A DNA stretch of 64,000 bases from Plutella xylostella (lineage: Eukaryota; Arthropoda; Insecta; Lepidoptera; Plutellidae). The position numbers and the translations under genes were made by a program. Shown piece after piece: positions 33,691-46,787 of this stretch. The stretch covers positions 632,501 through 696,500 of the forward strand of contig NC_063986.1 of the NCBI RefSeq assembly GCF_932276165.1. The letters are read 5' to 3'. Within the stretch, counting starts at the first letter, position 1. Each line of letters begins with the position of its first letter. Under the pieces are notes generated by a model. It saw only the letters and a program-made list of their open reading frames with translations, was not told where the DNA came from and made no database searches.

Positions 33691-36560
33691 GGTATTCGTT
33701 TATAAATAGAATCTTTTAGTTCAACGACCCCAGCCCGAGACAGTGTCTGCAAATATGTTTGACCTAATATCTCAGCAAGGAAACGTACTATTTATTTGTC
33801 CATAGAAGAGTGAATATTGCGCCCCCCTTTATGTACGAACAATAAAGTGGGAGATTTACGTTATGTTAAATTTTTATTACCGTCAGTATATTATTCGGAC
33901 ATAGGAACAAGTGCTGTCGAAACTGAGCCTTCACTTGTGGAAATAAGGGATACATTTTCTGAGTCATTTGGTGGCTTTTCTAACTATTCGGATGACCTCC
34001 TCAAGAAAGTATCACTTATCGACGATATACAGGAATAAGAATAGCTAGGTAATATTGAAAAAATATAAGGCAACTTTAAGAAACATTATTATTATTATTA
34101 AAATTCTTTATTGCACATAAATTAATTTGTACATAGGCGAACTTAATGCTAAAAGCATTCTCTTCCATCAAAACATCCTCTTGGAATCTTCTTCTCTCGA
34201 AAAGGAATAAGCAGTTTTGTAAAACAATTGACGTCTTCATCTCATACTGCACGTACATTGTAATGTCTCCTTTGAAACCGGCCCTCAAAACGTTTAACAA
34301 CTCAAACCCTAATATTGCGGTATTGATGATAGCCAATATAAAAGGGTCCAAGGCTGAGCGATCAAAATCTCCCTAGACCTCAGCGTAGGTCACATTAAGA
34401 CCCCTAAGTAATCTCGGGAGAGTGGCCCACATTATACAAGCGTCGGTGATTATCCTTGAAGAGCTAGTAATAGCCATATGTGTCGATCAATGCCAAACGA
34501 AATGGGCTCTCAAATCGATAGCCCCATAAAATGAATATCAATTAAATGGTATTGAGTGTTAAGTACTGGAAATGGTCAAGGTAGTAAAATATAAAAACCT
34601 TTTCAGAATCCAAAATAAACGAAGTATCACGTGCATAGTACTCGTAACATAACTCTATACCAAAAACTCAAAAATGGATGGAATCTTTTCGTAGCTTTCC
34701 AAGAATTGTTATTTAACTCTGCAAGAAAGCGCTATGACGCGTATGTGCGAAAAAATACTTTTGCAATTCTTACGCATCATAACAAAAGCCTCCGAAACCA
34801 TAAAGGTCCCGCCATGTATCTTAAGTTGTCAGCAAACGTATGCCCCGTAAATACTCCGCGTAGGCTCATTAAAATATTCATGCAGTGGACCCGAGAGTGA
34901 CCTTGTCCTAAATCAAAATTATCGTACAATCCGTGCAGTGCCGGGCCCGGGCCTCTAGCTTACGATAAATAAATAAAAAAGTAAAAAACCCTCGACATTT
35001 AACACTAAAAGGCGAACATATTTTCAATGGCTAAGCCAATTTTGTGAAAATATGGCTGAGAACACGCGAGGTAACATTTCCTATGATCCAAAAAAAATGA
35101 ATCCAAATCGGTTCAGCCGCTTGGGAGCTACGCTATCACAGATATACAGACACGTTAAACTTATAAACACAGTCTTTTTCATCGGGAGTAAAAAACAAAG
35201 TTTCGGAGTGTTGTTGTGCTAACCATGACTCTTGTCTTTTTACCAAGCGTACCATTTGCTTGCCATCTTTCGTCTGTTCGCTTGTTGCCGAGCTAAAGTG
35301 GCCCTCCGGCCAGGCTCGGTTCTTACCGCGGCCTTCGGGATACATGCGGGCGTATTTTAATTATTTATTGGTATTTTCAGTCCGGCGTTCATAGATTTAA
35401 TTAATTTTGTATATTTTGCATTGTGTGCGTAAAATCTACGCGTTCCGGATAGATGAGGTGACGACTTGCGAAAGCTGTAGATGGCATCCAATTGCGTGAT
35501 TTGGGAAAGGCCTACGTCCAGCAATGCTATAGGCCAAAGAAAAAACTTCCATTACAGTGATACTAGTCACCATTTCCTTGCATCCTGTATCGTATCCTGT
35601 ATCCTGTTTGTCGGCAGATGTAGGCCGCGGGCGGAGATAAAATTTATTTTATATTCCATTTTATTCTATTCGCGAATCGGCCCATTTCCCGTGGCCTGTC
35701 CTTGACTTGTCTTCGAATCATTTATAAGTATAAGTATCTGTGGGCTGTTAGCTCTTTATGCTCCGATCTTGGCATTCCCTTTACAAGCTTTAAAGAGGTT
35801 TCTTTAGTAATAAATTAAATCTTTTGAAGCTGATATTTTTAATCACCGATTTTCGACGACTTGTGCCGGAGTACTCATATTATCGACTGTGTACAAATTA
35901 ATTAATCATTTAATTTTATTGGGAAATCATATTCATATATGTTTTACTAAGAAACATAAATATTATTATATGTTCAAGATAATATTTGTATTTATTAATT
36001 ATTATAAATATGGCTTCTGCAGAAATAACTGAGTTTTTTTCGTCGACGGATTTTCCTTTGATGCGAAAGGCGATAGATGTTATATTAAACTACATAATTT
36101 ATAAGGATACTGGATCTCATATATGAAGCTGCCTCATATCATATATTATTATATTGTGTTAATAATTTTACTTTTTTAAGTATATTTTTTGTTTTTTTTT
36201 ACACGTGGTTAATCTACTACTCTACTACTTCATATTATGGAGACAAAGGTTGTGGGCGGTATTGAAATGTAAATCCTTTTGGGTTAAACGGATTTATACA
36301 TGAGGGTTGCCTGATAGCATTTCAATTATATCATAAGATTGTGAAGATTTCTTGAAATAGGCTTCCTAGAATAAGGTTATCTTTTCTTTCTGATTTTTAT
36401 TGAGAATAGTCAACTCTTGACATGAATCTCAATTCTCAATAAAATACACATAATAAATTCGCTATTGAAAAGGAATCTATGAATAAAAATCTGTGATTAA
36501 AATAGTTATCTATAAATATAAATCCAATTATTCCACTAGGCACACCACACTATACCATCC
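33691..36560. other. Intergenic region with repeat debris
   Basis: No gene recognised. It holds a short (ATT)n near 34087 next to a CTTTATTGCACATAA word typical of minus-strand retroelement tails, and a small plus-strand LINE fragment (listed separately). Confidence 0.45.
35441..35535 (+). mobile_element. Degenerate LINE 3' fragment
   Basis: GATGAGGTGACGACTTGCGA and GGGAAAGGCCTACGTCCAGC match the corresponding parts of the fragment at 10475-10608, with internal deletions. Confidence 0.65.
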
Positions 36561-36800
36561 ATCTTGCAAAGCGGATTCCCGGAACCAATATCGGCAAGGA
36601 CAATGTGACAATATCGCAATGTGCTACCCAGCGCGCGCTCGCCTCTATGTCAAGGACATGGTTCGGTTCAAAGGCAGCAATGTACGCGCAGATTATCGCT
36701 TGTGTGCCCTTGAGACTGAATGTATCGGTGCAAGAAGTGTCTCATTACGGGGGATGGCAGTTATGCCCATGCCCATGGAGTCCTTGGAAGGTCCTGTGGT
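36561..36800. other. Isolated GC-rich segment of unknown nature
   Basis: About 240 bp stands out in GC content from the surrounding AT-rich DNA, and two plus-strand frames are open across it (one containing MAVMPMPMESLEGPVV). No frame shows a family I recognise, and splice sites are not convincing. It could be a fragment of a mobile element, a decayed gene, or non-coding RNA. Confidence 0.3.
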
Positions 36801-37246
36801 AAATTGGTTTTTTTCTACGACCACACAGGATAATAGGGAAAATTGGTGTTTTGTGAGACAGTGTCCTTGTCTTTTTTTATTGTTGTGTATAATTTAGTTT
36901 TCCAATATTATCAACACAATATATTTATGATGTTATTATATTATTTTCTTTGATATGCTAGGGTCTTCACACAATAATTCAAACTCCTTCGCCAATATCA
37001 GTCAGTCGATCCGTTTTTCCTTTCATATTTATATCCATTCATGAACATCAGATTTACTTTAGCTACTTCTCGTATATGAAAGTCCCTAAAGAGAAAAGTG
37101 ATAGTAAGTATCATTTAATTACCTACGTGCAAGAATTCGTTTATCTGGTGTTTGCTTTGGCTCCAGAATCCTAGCATTAACGCTCTCTGCTAAAGTAAAC
37201 TTTATGCCTATAGCATTGAAGGTAGGGATGGCATGGCACGGATCCT

Positions 37247-37385
37247 GGGGGGGTCACTCTATATGACGAAAAACTAAGTTTCGGAGCGCTACTGCGCGAG
37301 CCACGACTCTATCTCGTTGTATTAAACGTGCCGATTGCACGGCAGCTCTCGTTCGTTCATTTATCGTCAGTATAGAGTAACCCCC
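37247..37385. mobile_element. MITE family C, copy 1 (about 139 bp)
   Basis: Inverted ends GGGGGGTCACTCTATATGAC and GTCAGTATAGAGTAACCCCC; the interior contains ACTAAGTTTCGGAGCGCTAC. Related copies: 44303-44444, and 52032-52158 in inverted orientation. Confidence 0.75.
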
Positions 37386-39835
37386 TGGGCCCTGTGTACG
37401 TAAATCCGGAGTACTTTTGGTGAAGTAACTTCGGGCCGAGGAGCTGCGTGCGGTGAATCACTAATCATTACTGAGATATCAATTTTGACGACTACTGCGC
37501 CACGCGTTCCCGTCTGGACATATTATTATTTTGTTTGTATGTTTTGACTTTTCTGGTTGGAAATCTTCGATAATTATGATCGAAGTTGGAAATAATGAAA
37601 TAATAAATAGTATTGAGCATCAGTTTTACTCCTGGTTGTAAATAATCAAATAATATAGAGAGGTATTGAATTTCAGTTTTTAATTCGTTGCTTTATTGGA
37701 CTACTATGTACTTCCTGTAACTATGCAGAGTAAATATTATTGATAGTTGATAGGTTGGTTACAGGAATAACTAGCAAAAATATAAATACTCAATACTGTG
37801 TTAAATGTATGTACATTATATTTTTTCCAGACTTTCATTTATGTTACACTTGGACATGACTCATGGTATGTGTATGGTATATTTCACATTTCATAACTTT
37901 CATAATTATTATTTCTCATTTAGGCCCAAACCCTTCATCCGTAGCGGCCTGAAACCATAAACAGATGTTTAGTCTAAGGTAAATGATCTCGGATGATAAG
38001 TCACTGACACATTCCATTGTTATTGTTTATTTTTACTCCAAAACACCTACTCTTCGTACAGGTTTTACGAAAGCCCAAAAATAAACACTGGTAAAAATAT
38101 AGACTTTTTAAAGTATTCGCACGTACTTGTTTAAAAAGTTTTTATTGAAATAAAAGTAAAGTGTTATCAAAGAACTGTTATTGAAAAAATATTAACCACA
38201 CGAGATATGCACACAGTCATATCCTACGTGATGCGATTAAAAGTACACCGTTTAGCAAAACCACACAAAATATAAATAATATTAAACGGATCACACCGTT
38301 TCACGCCTATGTCTATTTACGTTAGCCTGTATTCTTGCAGCCAAAATAGCGTTCCATTATATTGATGAGTTTATTGGGATTCCTGTTGTATATTCTATGG
38401 CCATCGGCCTTGCACAGAACAAAACCGCCATTTAATACGCCCGAGGAACGGCCCGCAGTCCGAAGATTCCTCAGCACTAATATTTAAAAGGGTCAAAAAT
38501 CCAGGTTGCATCCTTGACCCGCGGGTACTGAGGAAGCGTCTTCACTTGAGGGTTTTTCAAGTGCTTTGTCTCAATTAAATTTGAATCGACAACCGCGGTC
38601 GCGCCTGGTAAAGCCACACCATTTCCTGTTTGGAAATCTCGTTACTTTTTTACGTGTTCGTGTTATACTGAATAGGCTGTATTGTCTAAACTTTTTGGTG
38701 TGTAATAATGTCTTAGTACTGTATACCTATTTCGGTAATTATTGTTTTCTCTTTTATAAATATGGATAGGTATATTGAAAGCTCTTTTGACTTTTAAGTT
38801 TCAAAAACGTATCATACTATCATGTCACGTTTTTCGTGAAACCGCATATTTTCCTACTACCGTTCAATATTACGAGCGCCTTACAAAATCAGCTGCTACA
38901 CAATACACGTCGACGTTTTCTACCAACTGTTGCGTCTACTTGAGTTTCCGGGTCACGGAAACATGTTCCGTATTACTACTCGTATAGGAACTAATAGCAT
39001 TTTGCCTAAACTGTCTATTCAAGGACACAAAATACAGATTTGTAGTAATCTGTATGATTAATGACGGTAGCAGTGATTGTTCTGAGCTTAGCGTAGTTTC
39101 AAGGACGGGGGACTAATCGCGCCACGTAATATTGTGTTTACGATTACGATAGTTTAGGACGGAATTAATCTGTTAAGTCAGGCGGATCACGCGGTTTAAT
39201 AATGATCTGGCCACGGGTGGTCAGGATTGTTTAGGGTTGCCACGGCCTATTGGCAACGAGCGCGAGCGCCACACGCCGCCGAAGGTAAGTACATCATTTC
39301 TTCACTCTGATAGGGTCATGTTTCTTTGCCCTCCACTATACGTTCACATACAATAAAAACCTTGTTCCTAGTTAAACATTCAGTTACCATGTTGACCTAA
39401 AGCCAGGTAAGCACTTATTTCGTGGATGAAGACTTAGAAAATTCTCAGAATCTGAAATATTTTTGTTATTCAACTTCTTTAATAAAGAAACATTTGTTAT
39501 TGTTTCGGGCGAACAATGATTGATTGATGTAGGTACACAATTCCTTTGAAGTTTTCAATAATTTATTGAAGTATTTACCAAAACGTGTAACCTTTACGAA
39601 GAAACATAATACCGGAAAAATAAGGAACTTACTTAAAGGCCGTTAGGCAACAGTTACAAAATTAGTACCTAAGAGTACCTAATATTTACACCTAAACTTT
39701 TGTGCTATCACAATAATTCAGCCTGCACATTAGCAATTAACAACCCATAAGCGACGTCGCTCGCCTGTCAAACATCTGTCAGATCCATACAAGTTACGTC
39801 AGACTTGATTTGCGAAGAGTTAATTCCTAACGTTC
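37386..39835. other. Intergenic region
   Basis: No gene recognised. A moderately GC-rich patch near 39180-39295 ends in a donor-like GAAGGTAAGT on the + strand and might be a non-coding first exon; this is not supported by anything else. Confidence 0.35.
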
Positions 39836-40004
39836 GTGGTAATCCCACTGTAGGCTTGGCCTGGCTCTGTCTGGCCTATGTTCAACCATCTCCTCTCAGA
39901 CCGTGACTCGTATTATTAATTGCTAATGTTTGGTGGTGGTAACCCAGGCTTGGCCAGGTCTGGTCTGTGTTCAAACAGCTGCTCTCCGACCGTGACTCGT
40001 AAGT
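39836..40004 (+). repeat. Imperfect tandem duplication beside the GPCR exon
   Basis: Two units, about 39836-39920 and 39935-40004, share GTGGTAA, GGCTTGGCC, GTGTTCAA/ATGTTCAA and GACCGTGACTCGTA. The second unit ends 7 bases before the splice donor of the minus-strand exon, so it lies in the downstream intron. Confidence 0.6.
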
Positions 40005-40011
40005 GACTCAC

Positions 40012-40111
40012 CTGTCGAGCGACACGGCGACGAGGCTGTACACGGAGGCTGCCACGGACAGCCCCTGCACGTACGGCACCGTCTTGCACATCAGCCAGCC
40101 CAGAACCCACG
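40012..40111 (-). CDS. Internal exon of a peptide-type GPCR (ECL1-TM3-DR)
   Basis: On the - strand, TTTCAG precedes 100 bases that end CTCGACAG just before GTGAGT. With two leading and two trailing bases, the 32 complete codons read WVLGWLMCKTVPYVQGLSVA then ASVYSLVAVSLD, and the trailing AG begins the Arg of a DR motif. This is the first extracellular loop Trp, the conserved TM3 Cys (3.25) and TM3 up to D-R of a rhodopsin-like receptor. The CKxxxxVQGxSVAASVxxLVAxxxDR pattern resembles the SIFamide/NPFF-type receptor group. The other exons (TM1-2 at higher coordinates, TM4-7 at lower) were not recognised in the window and may lie across long introns or outside it. The open frame in the other reading phase here is a shadow. 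Confidence 0.8.
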
Positions 40112-42410
40112 CTGAAACAAACGGAGGGTTTGAAGTTAGAATAGAAAAGAAAGAAAGAAAATGCATTTATTAGATGCTGCACTGAGGCTTCGACCATTTG
40201 GGTTGTATATAATCAAAGCCGTAGGGTTGGTCTTGTACCAAACCAGAGAGCGGTCAGAACGGGATGGTAATGGAGAAGATGTCGACACATAAATCGATGC
40301 TAACTTAATATCAAAATAATATATGATCTATTCTATTCTCTTCTATGGGGTAAGTCCCTACACTTGGGCCTCTTGCCTTGTATTATCTGAGATAGGACAG
40401 GTTTCCCCGCCGCCGACTGTATTATTTTCTTCCTTCTATTCTTAGAGAGGGCACATAATAAGGCAAGTACATTATATATTTGCTTTACATTTCTGCCTTT
40501 ATAATTATCTCCTCCAATATTAGAAAATTCATCGTAAGCCATTGAATTCTAATCTGTATTTGTTTTAGTTGCACAAATACTAGCATCATTATAGTAGATT
40601 AGTCCGATTCGTCGAAACTAGCAACAATAGCTGTAACCTACTGACACGGCCGTACTAATGCATATTTACGACTCAATAATACCCACCATTTTCTTAGAAA
40701 ACCGTCCGCAAAGTACAACACCCCCTCGATACAACAGGGGGGGCTACTTTGGCTTTACGTTCATGGAATTACATGTGAAATTACAACATTGTACTACGAT
40801 GAAAGCTAGGCTATCGCATTGACACGGTATTCGGGAAATTAATAATGAAATCAGCTGCAAACTTATTTTAAATCGAATTCATATAAAGTTAAGAATTTAT
40901 TATATATAAGTTATAATAGATGGTCCTCGTTAACGTTACCAGAAACCGCAGTATTACCTAAAGCCTTTAACATAGTAACGGGTGATTGTTACCGTGTAAG
41001 TTTTGTGAATGCATAAATATTTGATACCGTAAAATTTAGTTTTATGTGCATCTAGTTTTTCAGGTGTTATTTATACTTCAACAGTAGCCAATAAATAAAA
41101 AGCTTACCCTGCCCAAAACAGAGCCTATCAACAAAGCCAGAGTAACCCCCCGGGGTCAGGGAATCGATACCAGCCAGCTCTGTCTGATACCACCAGAAGT
41201 AGGTCAGGTCACCGCCCTACCTGTGACCCGTGTGCATTCCTCCCTCCCTCTCACACCCGCCCAACCAGCCGTAAACCCATCTCCCTCTAACAATGGCCTT
41301 GTCCTGAAGAAAAGCCACCCGAAGTAGAAAAGACGGAAATACAAATGTGGTAACGGCGGTAATGTGCTTTATGGGTATAGTCATTACGTGCCTTTTTGTT
41401 TGGGAACACAGTGGTGCATTCGAAGCTCGATCGATTTTAATTGTGGAACTGATTTGTTTTTAATGATGACCCCGAGATTTGTTTACGGACATATTGTATC
41501 GAATGTTGAACATTAGTGTAGTTTTTTAATGATGTTAATGTGTTTTGTACGTTTTTCCGAGAAAGTTTTGTTTTTTAGGGTCGAAATAAATGTTGCTACG
41601 TGTATGTGGGCTTCTTATATTATTTTACCTACAATTGTAGGTTCTTTCATCATCCGCTTAAAGCTTTGAGTGATGTAAATAATTATGCAATAAATGTAAG
41701 TATACATGTACGAATTCAATGTTCTGAAACTCAATAAGTACGTAATTAATTAATTAACGGTTAATTTGTTGACTTAAGCAGATAAACAAAAGGCTATAAA
41801 TTACATTTTCAATATTATAAACATTTAAATTCGCATTAAGTTGCCTCAAGCTAGTTAAGTAAGCCTCCGAAATGACCTTTAGCTTAAAACATGAGTTACA
41901 GCCTCCGATACTCACGATTATCGAATAAATTTATTACTGAGGCCTTTATTATTTATATAATAACATTTGTTTATTCATGGAGCCTTATTGTAGTGATCAC
42001 AACATAATCTTAAGGTTAAGGACACATGGTAAGCGCGTATTCTATAGAAAAAAATGATGGCGTATTTAATACTTGAAACCTCTCATATGCGGTAAGTCAC
42101 TATAGAAAAACATTAAACACGTATCTACGGAAAATTACATTATTAATTATCTAAGGTAGAACAGCGGGGGCGGGAACTACACCGACAAGAGCAAGGCTCT
42201 TAAATTTAAGAAGAAGAAGGTAGAAAAACTTTGTTTAGGTTCTATGAGTATGCAAGTAAGATATTTATTATTTTTTAAATAACACATTTCACACGCATAG
42301 ACAGATATGGGTAGATACTGGCTCCACATTTAGCCCTATTGTCTCTTCAGCTTCATCTGTAGTTTGTACCCTACTATACCTTGTACCCTCCTATAAATTG
42401 TCTCTTTCAT
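40112..42410. other. Intergenic or intronic region upstream of the GPCR exon
   Basis: No further exon could be supported. A GC-richer patch at about 41140-41340 has a 36-codon minus-strand frame ending near a GGTAAGC donor-like site, but its acceptor side is purine-rich and unconvincing. Confidence 0.35.
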
Positions 42411-42414
42411 CCAA

Positions 42415-42524
42415 AGGTTGTCTGATTTCTTTAAGCAATAAGGCCGCCTTCTTGTACTATTTTATTGATAAGTTGTATTTTTGTAATATTTTCTTTAATG
42501 GTGCAAAATAAAAAGTATTTTATT
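42415..42524 (+). repeat. LINE-like 3' UTR fragment
   Basis: It contains AGCAATAAGGCCGCCTTCTT, and then ATGGTGCAAAATAAAAAGTA with a TTCTATCCTA tail, the standard form of a retroelement 3' end in Lepidoptera. Reverse copies are near 17770 and 62238. Confidence 0.65.
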
Positions 42525-42622
42525 CTATCCTATACCCTGTACCCTATTACTATACCTTACACCCTGTACCCTACAATACCCTGTACCCTACAGTACCCGG
42601 TACCCTGTGCCCTACAGTACCC
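42525..42622 (+). repeat. TACCCTGTACCCTA minisatellite
   Basis: About six imperfect units built on TACCCTGTACCCTACAA follow directly from the retroelement tail, suggesting the array grew from a 3' tail. It is not the TTAGG telomere repeat. Confidence 0.8.
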
Positions 42623-43198
42623 GCGAGCGTCGACCCGCCGGCCTAGTTCCGCAAGGCCACGGCACGCGGTTAAATATGCAGCCGCGGCTGAACGCTTTAC
42701 AAAGGGCATGCGAGCGCGGTCCAAACTGTAGCGGGTAGGAAGACCATAATAATAGTTGGCGGTAGAATGAAGGGCCTTTTTGTCGATAGTAAGATTAAAG
42801 GGGCATAAGTATAAAAAAGATAAATGTGAAAAATTTCGCTGATTGCAGCAAAAAAACCTTCTTCCTACGTCGTTAAATATTCTTTTTTTTATTAGTTGAA
42901 TAAAAACGAATAATTGCTCTATTTATTTTCTAGTGTATGTCACCGACATTATTATGGTGCTAATAATGTGTATGAAATTAAGTAGGCAGGTACTTAATTA
43001 TTGTTTCGATATTAAACCTAGCATGTTGCTATAATATCACTGAAAGACAAAAAAAAACATTTTCGTAAAATGGTAGATATTAAAATAATGAGGAAATGTG
43101 AAGAAATGTTGATAAAAGCAATGCACGAGAGTTTGTCCTTGACCTTGTTCACCGCCTGCCAGCACCCGGCTTCCCGACACTTGTACTGAGCATCTGGG

Positions 43199-43274
43199 CT
43201 TTAGATTAACAATATACGAACAAGATGGAGTGTCAGTGGAAAGAAAACGTTCGTATACTTATTGTTAATCTAAG
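43199..43274. mobile_element. MITE family D, short copy (76 bp)
   Basis: TTTAGATTAACAATATACGA at the left and GTATACTTATTGTTAATCTA at the right are inverted repeats, with GATGGAGTGTCAGTGGAAAG between. Longer relatives lie at 47627-47881 and 53361-53754. Confidence 0.7.
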
Positions 43275-44037
43275 ATCTCAGAAAACATAAGTGTTTCAAA
43301 ATATACATCAATGTTGTGCACGTTTAAAATAGCTACATTTAGATACAAATTAAATAGCTTAGTATCTGGAACTTATATTTTGAAAGATAAAACTTGGCAC
43401 CAAAATGTCTACAGAAAAACACTGATCAAACAATATTTTTATGTCAAAAAGTATTAGGGACTGAAACAGCTGACCCTAAACCCAGTTCCAAACTGAGTTA
43501 TCTTAAACCGATTTCCTTTCCAACCCAAAAAACTATTTTCTAGCGCACCCCCCAATGCCCCCCATTTCATTCCAATTTCCAACAACATAATCCCACAGAT
43601 TCCGGAATCTAAGAAAATTATTTTAGGTGACAAATACCACACTATTTCTACTGGCCAGTAGCATCTTTGCTTGAGGACTTAAGGTCTATTTTACGAGAGG
43701 AGTTGAAGATTTATGTCGCGGTCCTGCGGCTAACTCAGGAGTGGCCTAGTTGAGATAAACTAGATCCGAGTAAATATGTGTCGGTTGGAAACTTTTCTAA
43801 CAACTGATATGCGTGTGTATTTTTTTTAGTTTGAATAGCGTTTAGAGTAAATATATTTAAAATAAATGGCTACGCGTAAATTATTTTATTTTATTCAGGA
43901 TTTTTTCCCCCTCCCTCCCTAAAAGCTAGTTTTGTGACCGCAACAATGCACCATGGCGCATGGTTTACGCAGCAAATAAGTAAGAACAACATGTGATCTT
44001 TTTATTTCCTAACTTGATTCTAGCCAGAAAGAGTCGA

Positions 44038-44107
44038 TTTCTTCTTCTTCTTCTTCTTCTTCTTCTTCTTCTTCTTCTTCTTCTTCTTCTTCTTCTTCTT
44101 CTTCTTC
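44038..44107. repeat. (TTC)n microsatellite
   Basis: About 23 TTC units. Flanking on both sides is the word AGAAAGAGTCGATTT, a short direct repeat that may record slippage or a local duplication. Confidence 0.95.
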
Positions 44108-44302
44108 CTTGCCTTATCCTTATTTAGAAAGAGTCGATTTAAAGTTTTTAAATTAAATAACCAGACGAACGTTCTATGCTGCTACTTTTTACTTTACTTG
44201 TGTTTTGTTTTAAATATCCGTGCGCCAAGTAAGCCTTCTTGTAAGAACTTCCTGTAAGTATCTAATAAGAACATTTTAAAAAAAATATATCCTCCCAGCG
44301 CC

Positions 44303-44444
44303 GGGGGGTCACTCTCTAAACCGAAGAACGAACAAACGAGAATTGTCCCGCAATCGCCAAGGGGATAGACTCGTGGTTAGCCCAATGCTCCAAAGCTACG
44401 GAAAAACAAAACTTCGTTCGTTTTTAGATTTAGAGAGTAACCCC
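44303..44444. mobile_element. MITE family C, copy 2 (142 bp)
   Basis: Ends GGGGGGTCACTCTCTAAACC and TTTAGAGAGTAACCCC are inverted repeats; the interior has CGTTCGTTTTTAGA and GACTCGTGGTTAGCCC, comparable to family C. Confidence 0.65.
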
Positions 44445-45696
44445 TGTCGCAAGTGGCTCCACGTCCCAGTGAGTCATAAATCATGGTTACCGCCGCCGCC
44501 GCCGTCGCCGCCGCCGCCGGGCGCCTCTCGACGATATCAAGATGTTTCACAATTAGGCACCTGTTACGTTCTATTTGCGGGCTTTCCTTGGCTTATTTAC
44601 TTTGATAAATACCATACGCTTCACAGGTATCCAGTATATTTAAAAGTGTATATTTTATTCATTTGTTATACAGGTAGACGGTAATTGTTGGACAGGGAAG
44701 GTCGAGGGCAGAGTGTTGTGCCTTGGAGCGGTCTATATCCAGCAGTCAACCCTTGATTAACTGATGACGTTTTTCAATCAATGTTTCTAACCTAGTGTAA
44801 AAAATAATCATCCTTCGAACACTATTAAAGTTTATTAATCACGAAAGGCTATGCACACTATGCAGGGTATCTCCAAAGGCTATCCCCAAAAGTACACTCA
44901 AAGACTCGGCCAAACTTTTTGATAAACGTCGATCGGGGACCTAAATGCTTAAGCTCGGGATTTGTAGAATTGTGGAATGTAATCCTCAAAATCCAGAATA
45001 TTGAATAGGGTTCAATAGAATATCGATGAGTTAATCTCTTGAGTCTAAGATGCAAGAACGTTGTACCGATCTCTTTGTTCAAGTTATATTTTATTGTAAA
45101 AGTACTAAAAAAAAATAATGTTTTAATTTTTTTGCAATTTACTGGTATAAAATCCTCTCTATACCTTCTGCCCCATGTCCGATGTCATACAAACACAGTT
45201 AAAGGTGAGTGTTCAATGAGATCGTGCCGATTGTTAGTCGGAAACTAGGGCGAGTCCACATGATAGCGATCCCGTGACGAATCACTGTTTACGCCCGGTG
45301 TGTACACGGCCTTACATCGCTTCTGTAAGTATTACAAGCATATAGGCTACTCGATCAAGGCAGCTTGTTTTACATCGGATTATTTTACACTAGAATTAAA
45401 CCCAATACATAAAAACTAGAATAGGCTACAGGTAAGCAGGCTGTGTTTTTCTAAGTATAGACATAATTGATTGTAGAGTCGTAGTGAATAGTTGAATCAA
45501 GTCAATCAAATACATTTTTTTGAACATAACAATATAATTTAGCGCTATAAAGCTATCGTTTGTCAAGTCCTCAGATCACCGGACCCTTTCATCGAAGGTT
45601 GCTCTGTGACGTTCCTCGATAAATCATGAACGAAGCACGAACCCAACCGAGTGGACCCTTGACCTTAGCGGACGAGCTGGTCTGCTAAATTTTATA

Positions 45697-45871
45697 CAGA
45701 GTGTTGCAATAAGGATATACTAAGCCGAAACCTACATGTGCAGCATCTGCATGTTATATCTAAGCCCGAAATTTTTCGCGAATTTTAAAATTCTGATTTC
45801 ATTTTTGTGCTTAGATAATAACATGCTGCACATGTAGGTTTCGGCTTAGTTTACCCTTTTGCAACACCCTG
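45697..45871. mobile_element. MITE family A, copy 2 (175 bp, TA target site)
   Basis: Starts CAGAGTGTTGCAATAAGGAT and ends ACCCTTTTGCAACACCCTG, with TA at 45695-45696 and 45872-45873. Inner arms extend through CTAAGCCGAAACCTACATGT and its inverse. Confidence 0.8.
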
Positions 45872-46787
45872 TAGATATCCATTGGGTATAAACATTCGCA
45901 AATTTCACATCTGAGAGTTATTTGTAGGTAAATAACGCTGAGTTGCATGAATAAATGATCTTTTAGCTAATGTCAGACTTAAATGTATTGCTGCCTTGCT
46001 ATGGTAGTACTCGTATACGGAGCGGACAGAAAGAGACATAAATAGATTTTATACCTACATTAGCTTAAAATTTCTTCCTGCAACTCGGCATGTCCTAGTG
46101 TTTAAATCCATTTGCCATGCTATTGAGATCTATACAAGTTTGTAGAAATGTGGCCCTGACGTCCATCACTAGCTAGCCACCCTGCACCGAGGCCGATGGG
46201 AAAAGATTGCAAGAAATTCTGAAGGCTCAAGGACCAGAATCCTTTGTTGAACTATGTAGATATAGGGAAAGATAAAGTGCTTACTTTTTTATTTGAATAG
46301 ATTGTAATTGATTTTATTTATGGGTCAAGGGTTCTAAACTATATAATATAGACTACTCAAAGACAAATGTTAATGTAGAATACGTTAAAATGATAAAATA
46401 TAACAAGGTACAAGGAACATGCTACTAAAATGCGTTAGTTATGTGGACGAGGTAGATTCATAGATAGATAGATAAATTATTTATTTACTTAACACAACAC
46501 ATACACAGGTTACACAGCAAGATTTTTAACATAAAGTTTAAGATTACATAAACACAAAACACTATTCATCTAGACATGAGATCCTAAACTTTGGATCAAA
46601 CCTAAAGCACCGGGAATAAGAGGATGCAAAACAACTATGTAGGTAGGTAGTTTTGTTTCGATATAAGTACAGTAAGATTCTCATCATAAATCTTCAAACT
46701 AGAAACATAATCTGTTTAATAATTAATTTTGACCTAATAAAGCATAACTATAATGGGCCTTGAAAATGGGGTATCAAATTGAATGTG

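Noticed and set aside
39916..40197. 93-codon minus-strand frame over the GPCR exon
   Set aside because: It reads the exon in the wrong phase and runs through both splice sites. The phase given by the splice sites yields the TM3 sequence.
41110..41215. Minus-strand exon (36-codon frame DLTYFWWYQTELAG...)
   Set aside because: A donor-like GGTAAGC is present, but an in-frame TAG precedes it and there is no pyrimidine-rich acceptor; no family resemblance.
42525..42622. Telomere-like ACCCT repeats
   Set aside because: The unit is TACCCTGTACCCTA, not the insect TTAGG, and it grows from a retroelement tail.
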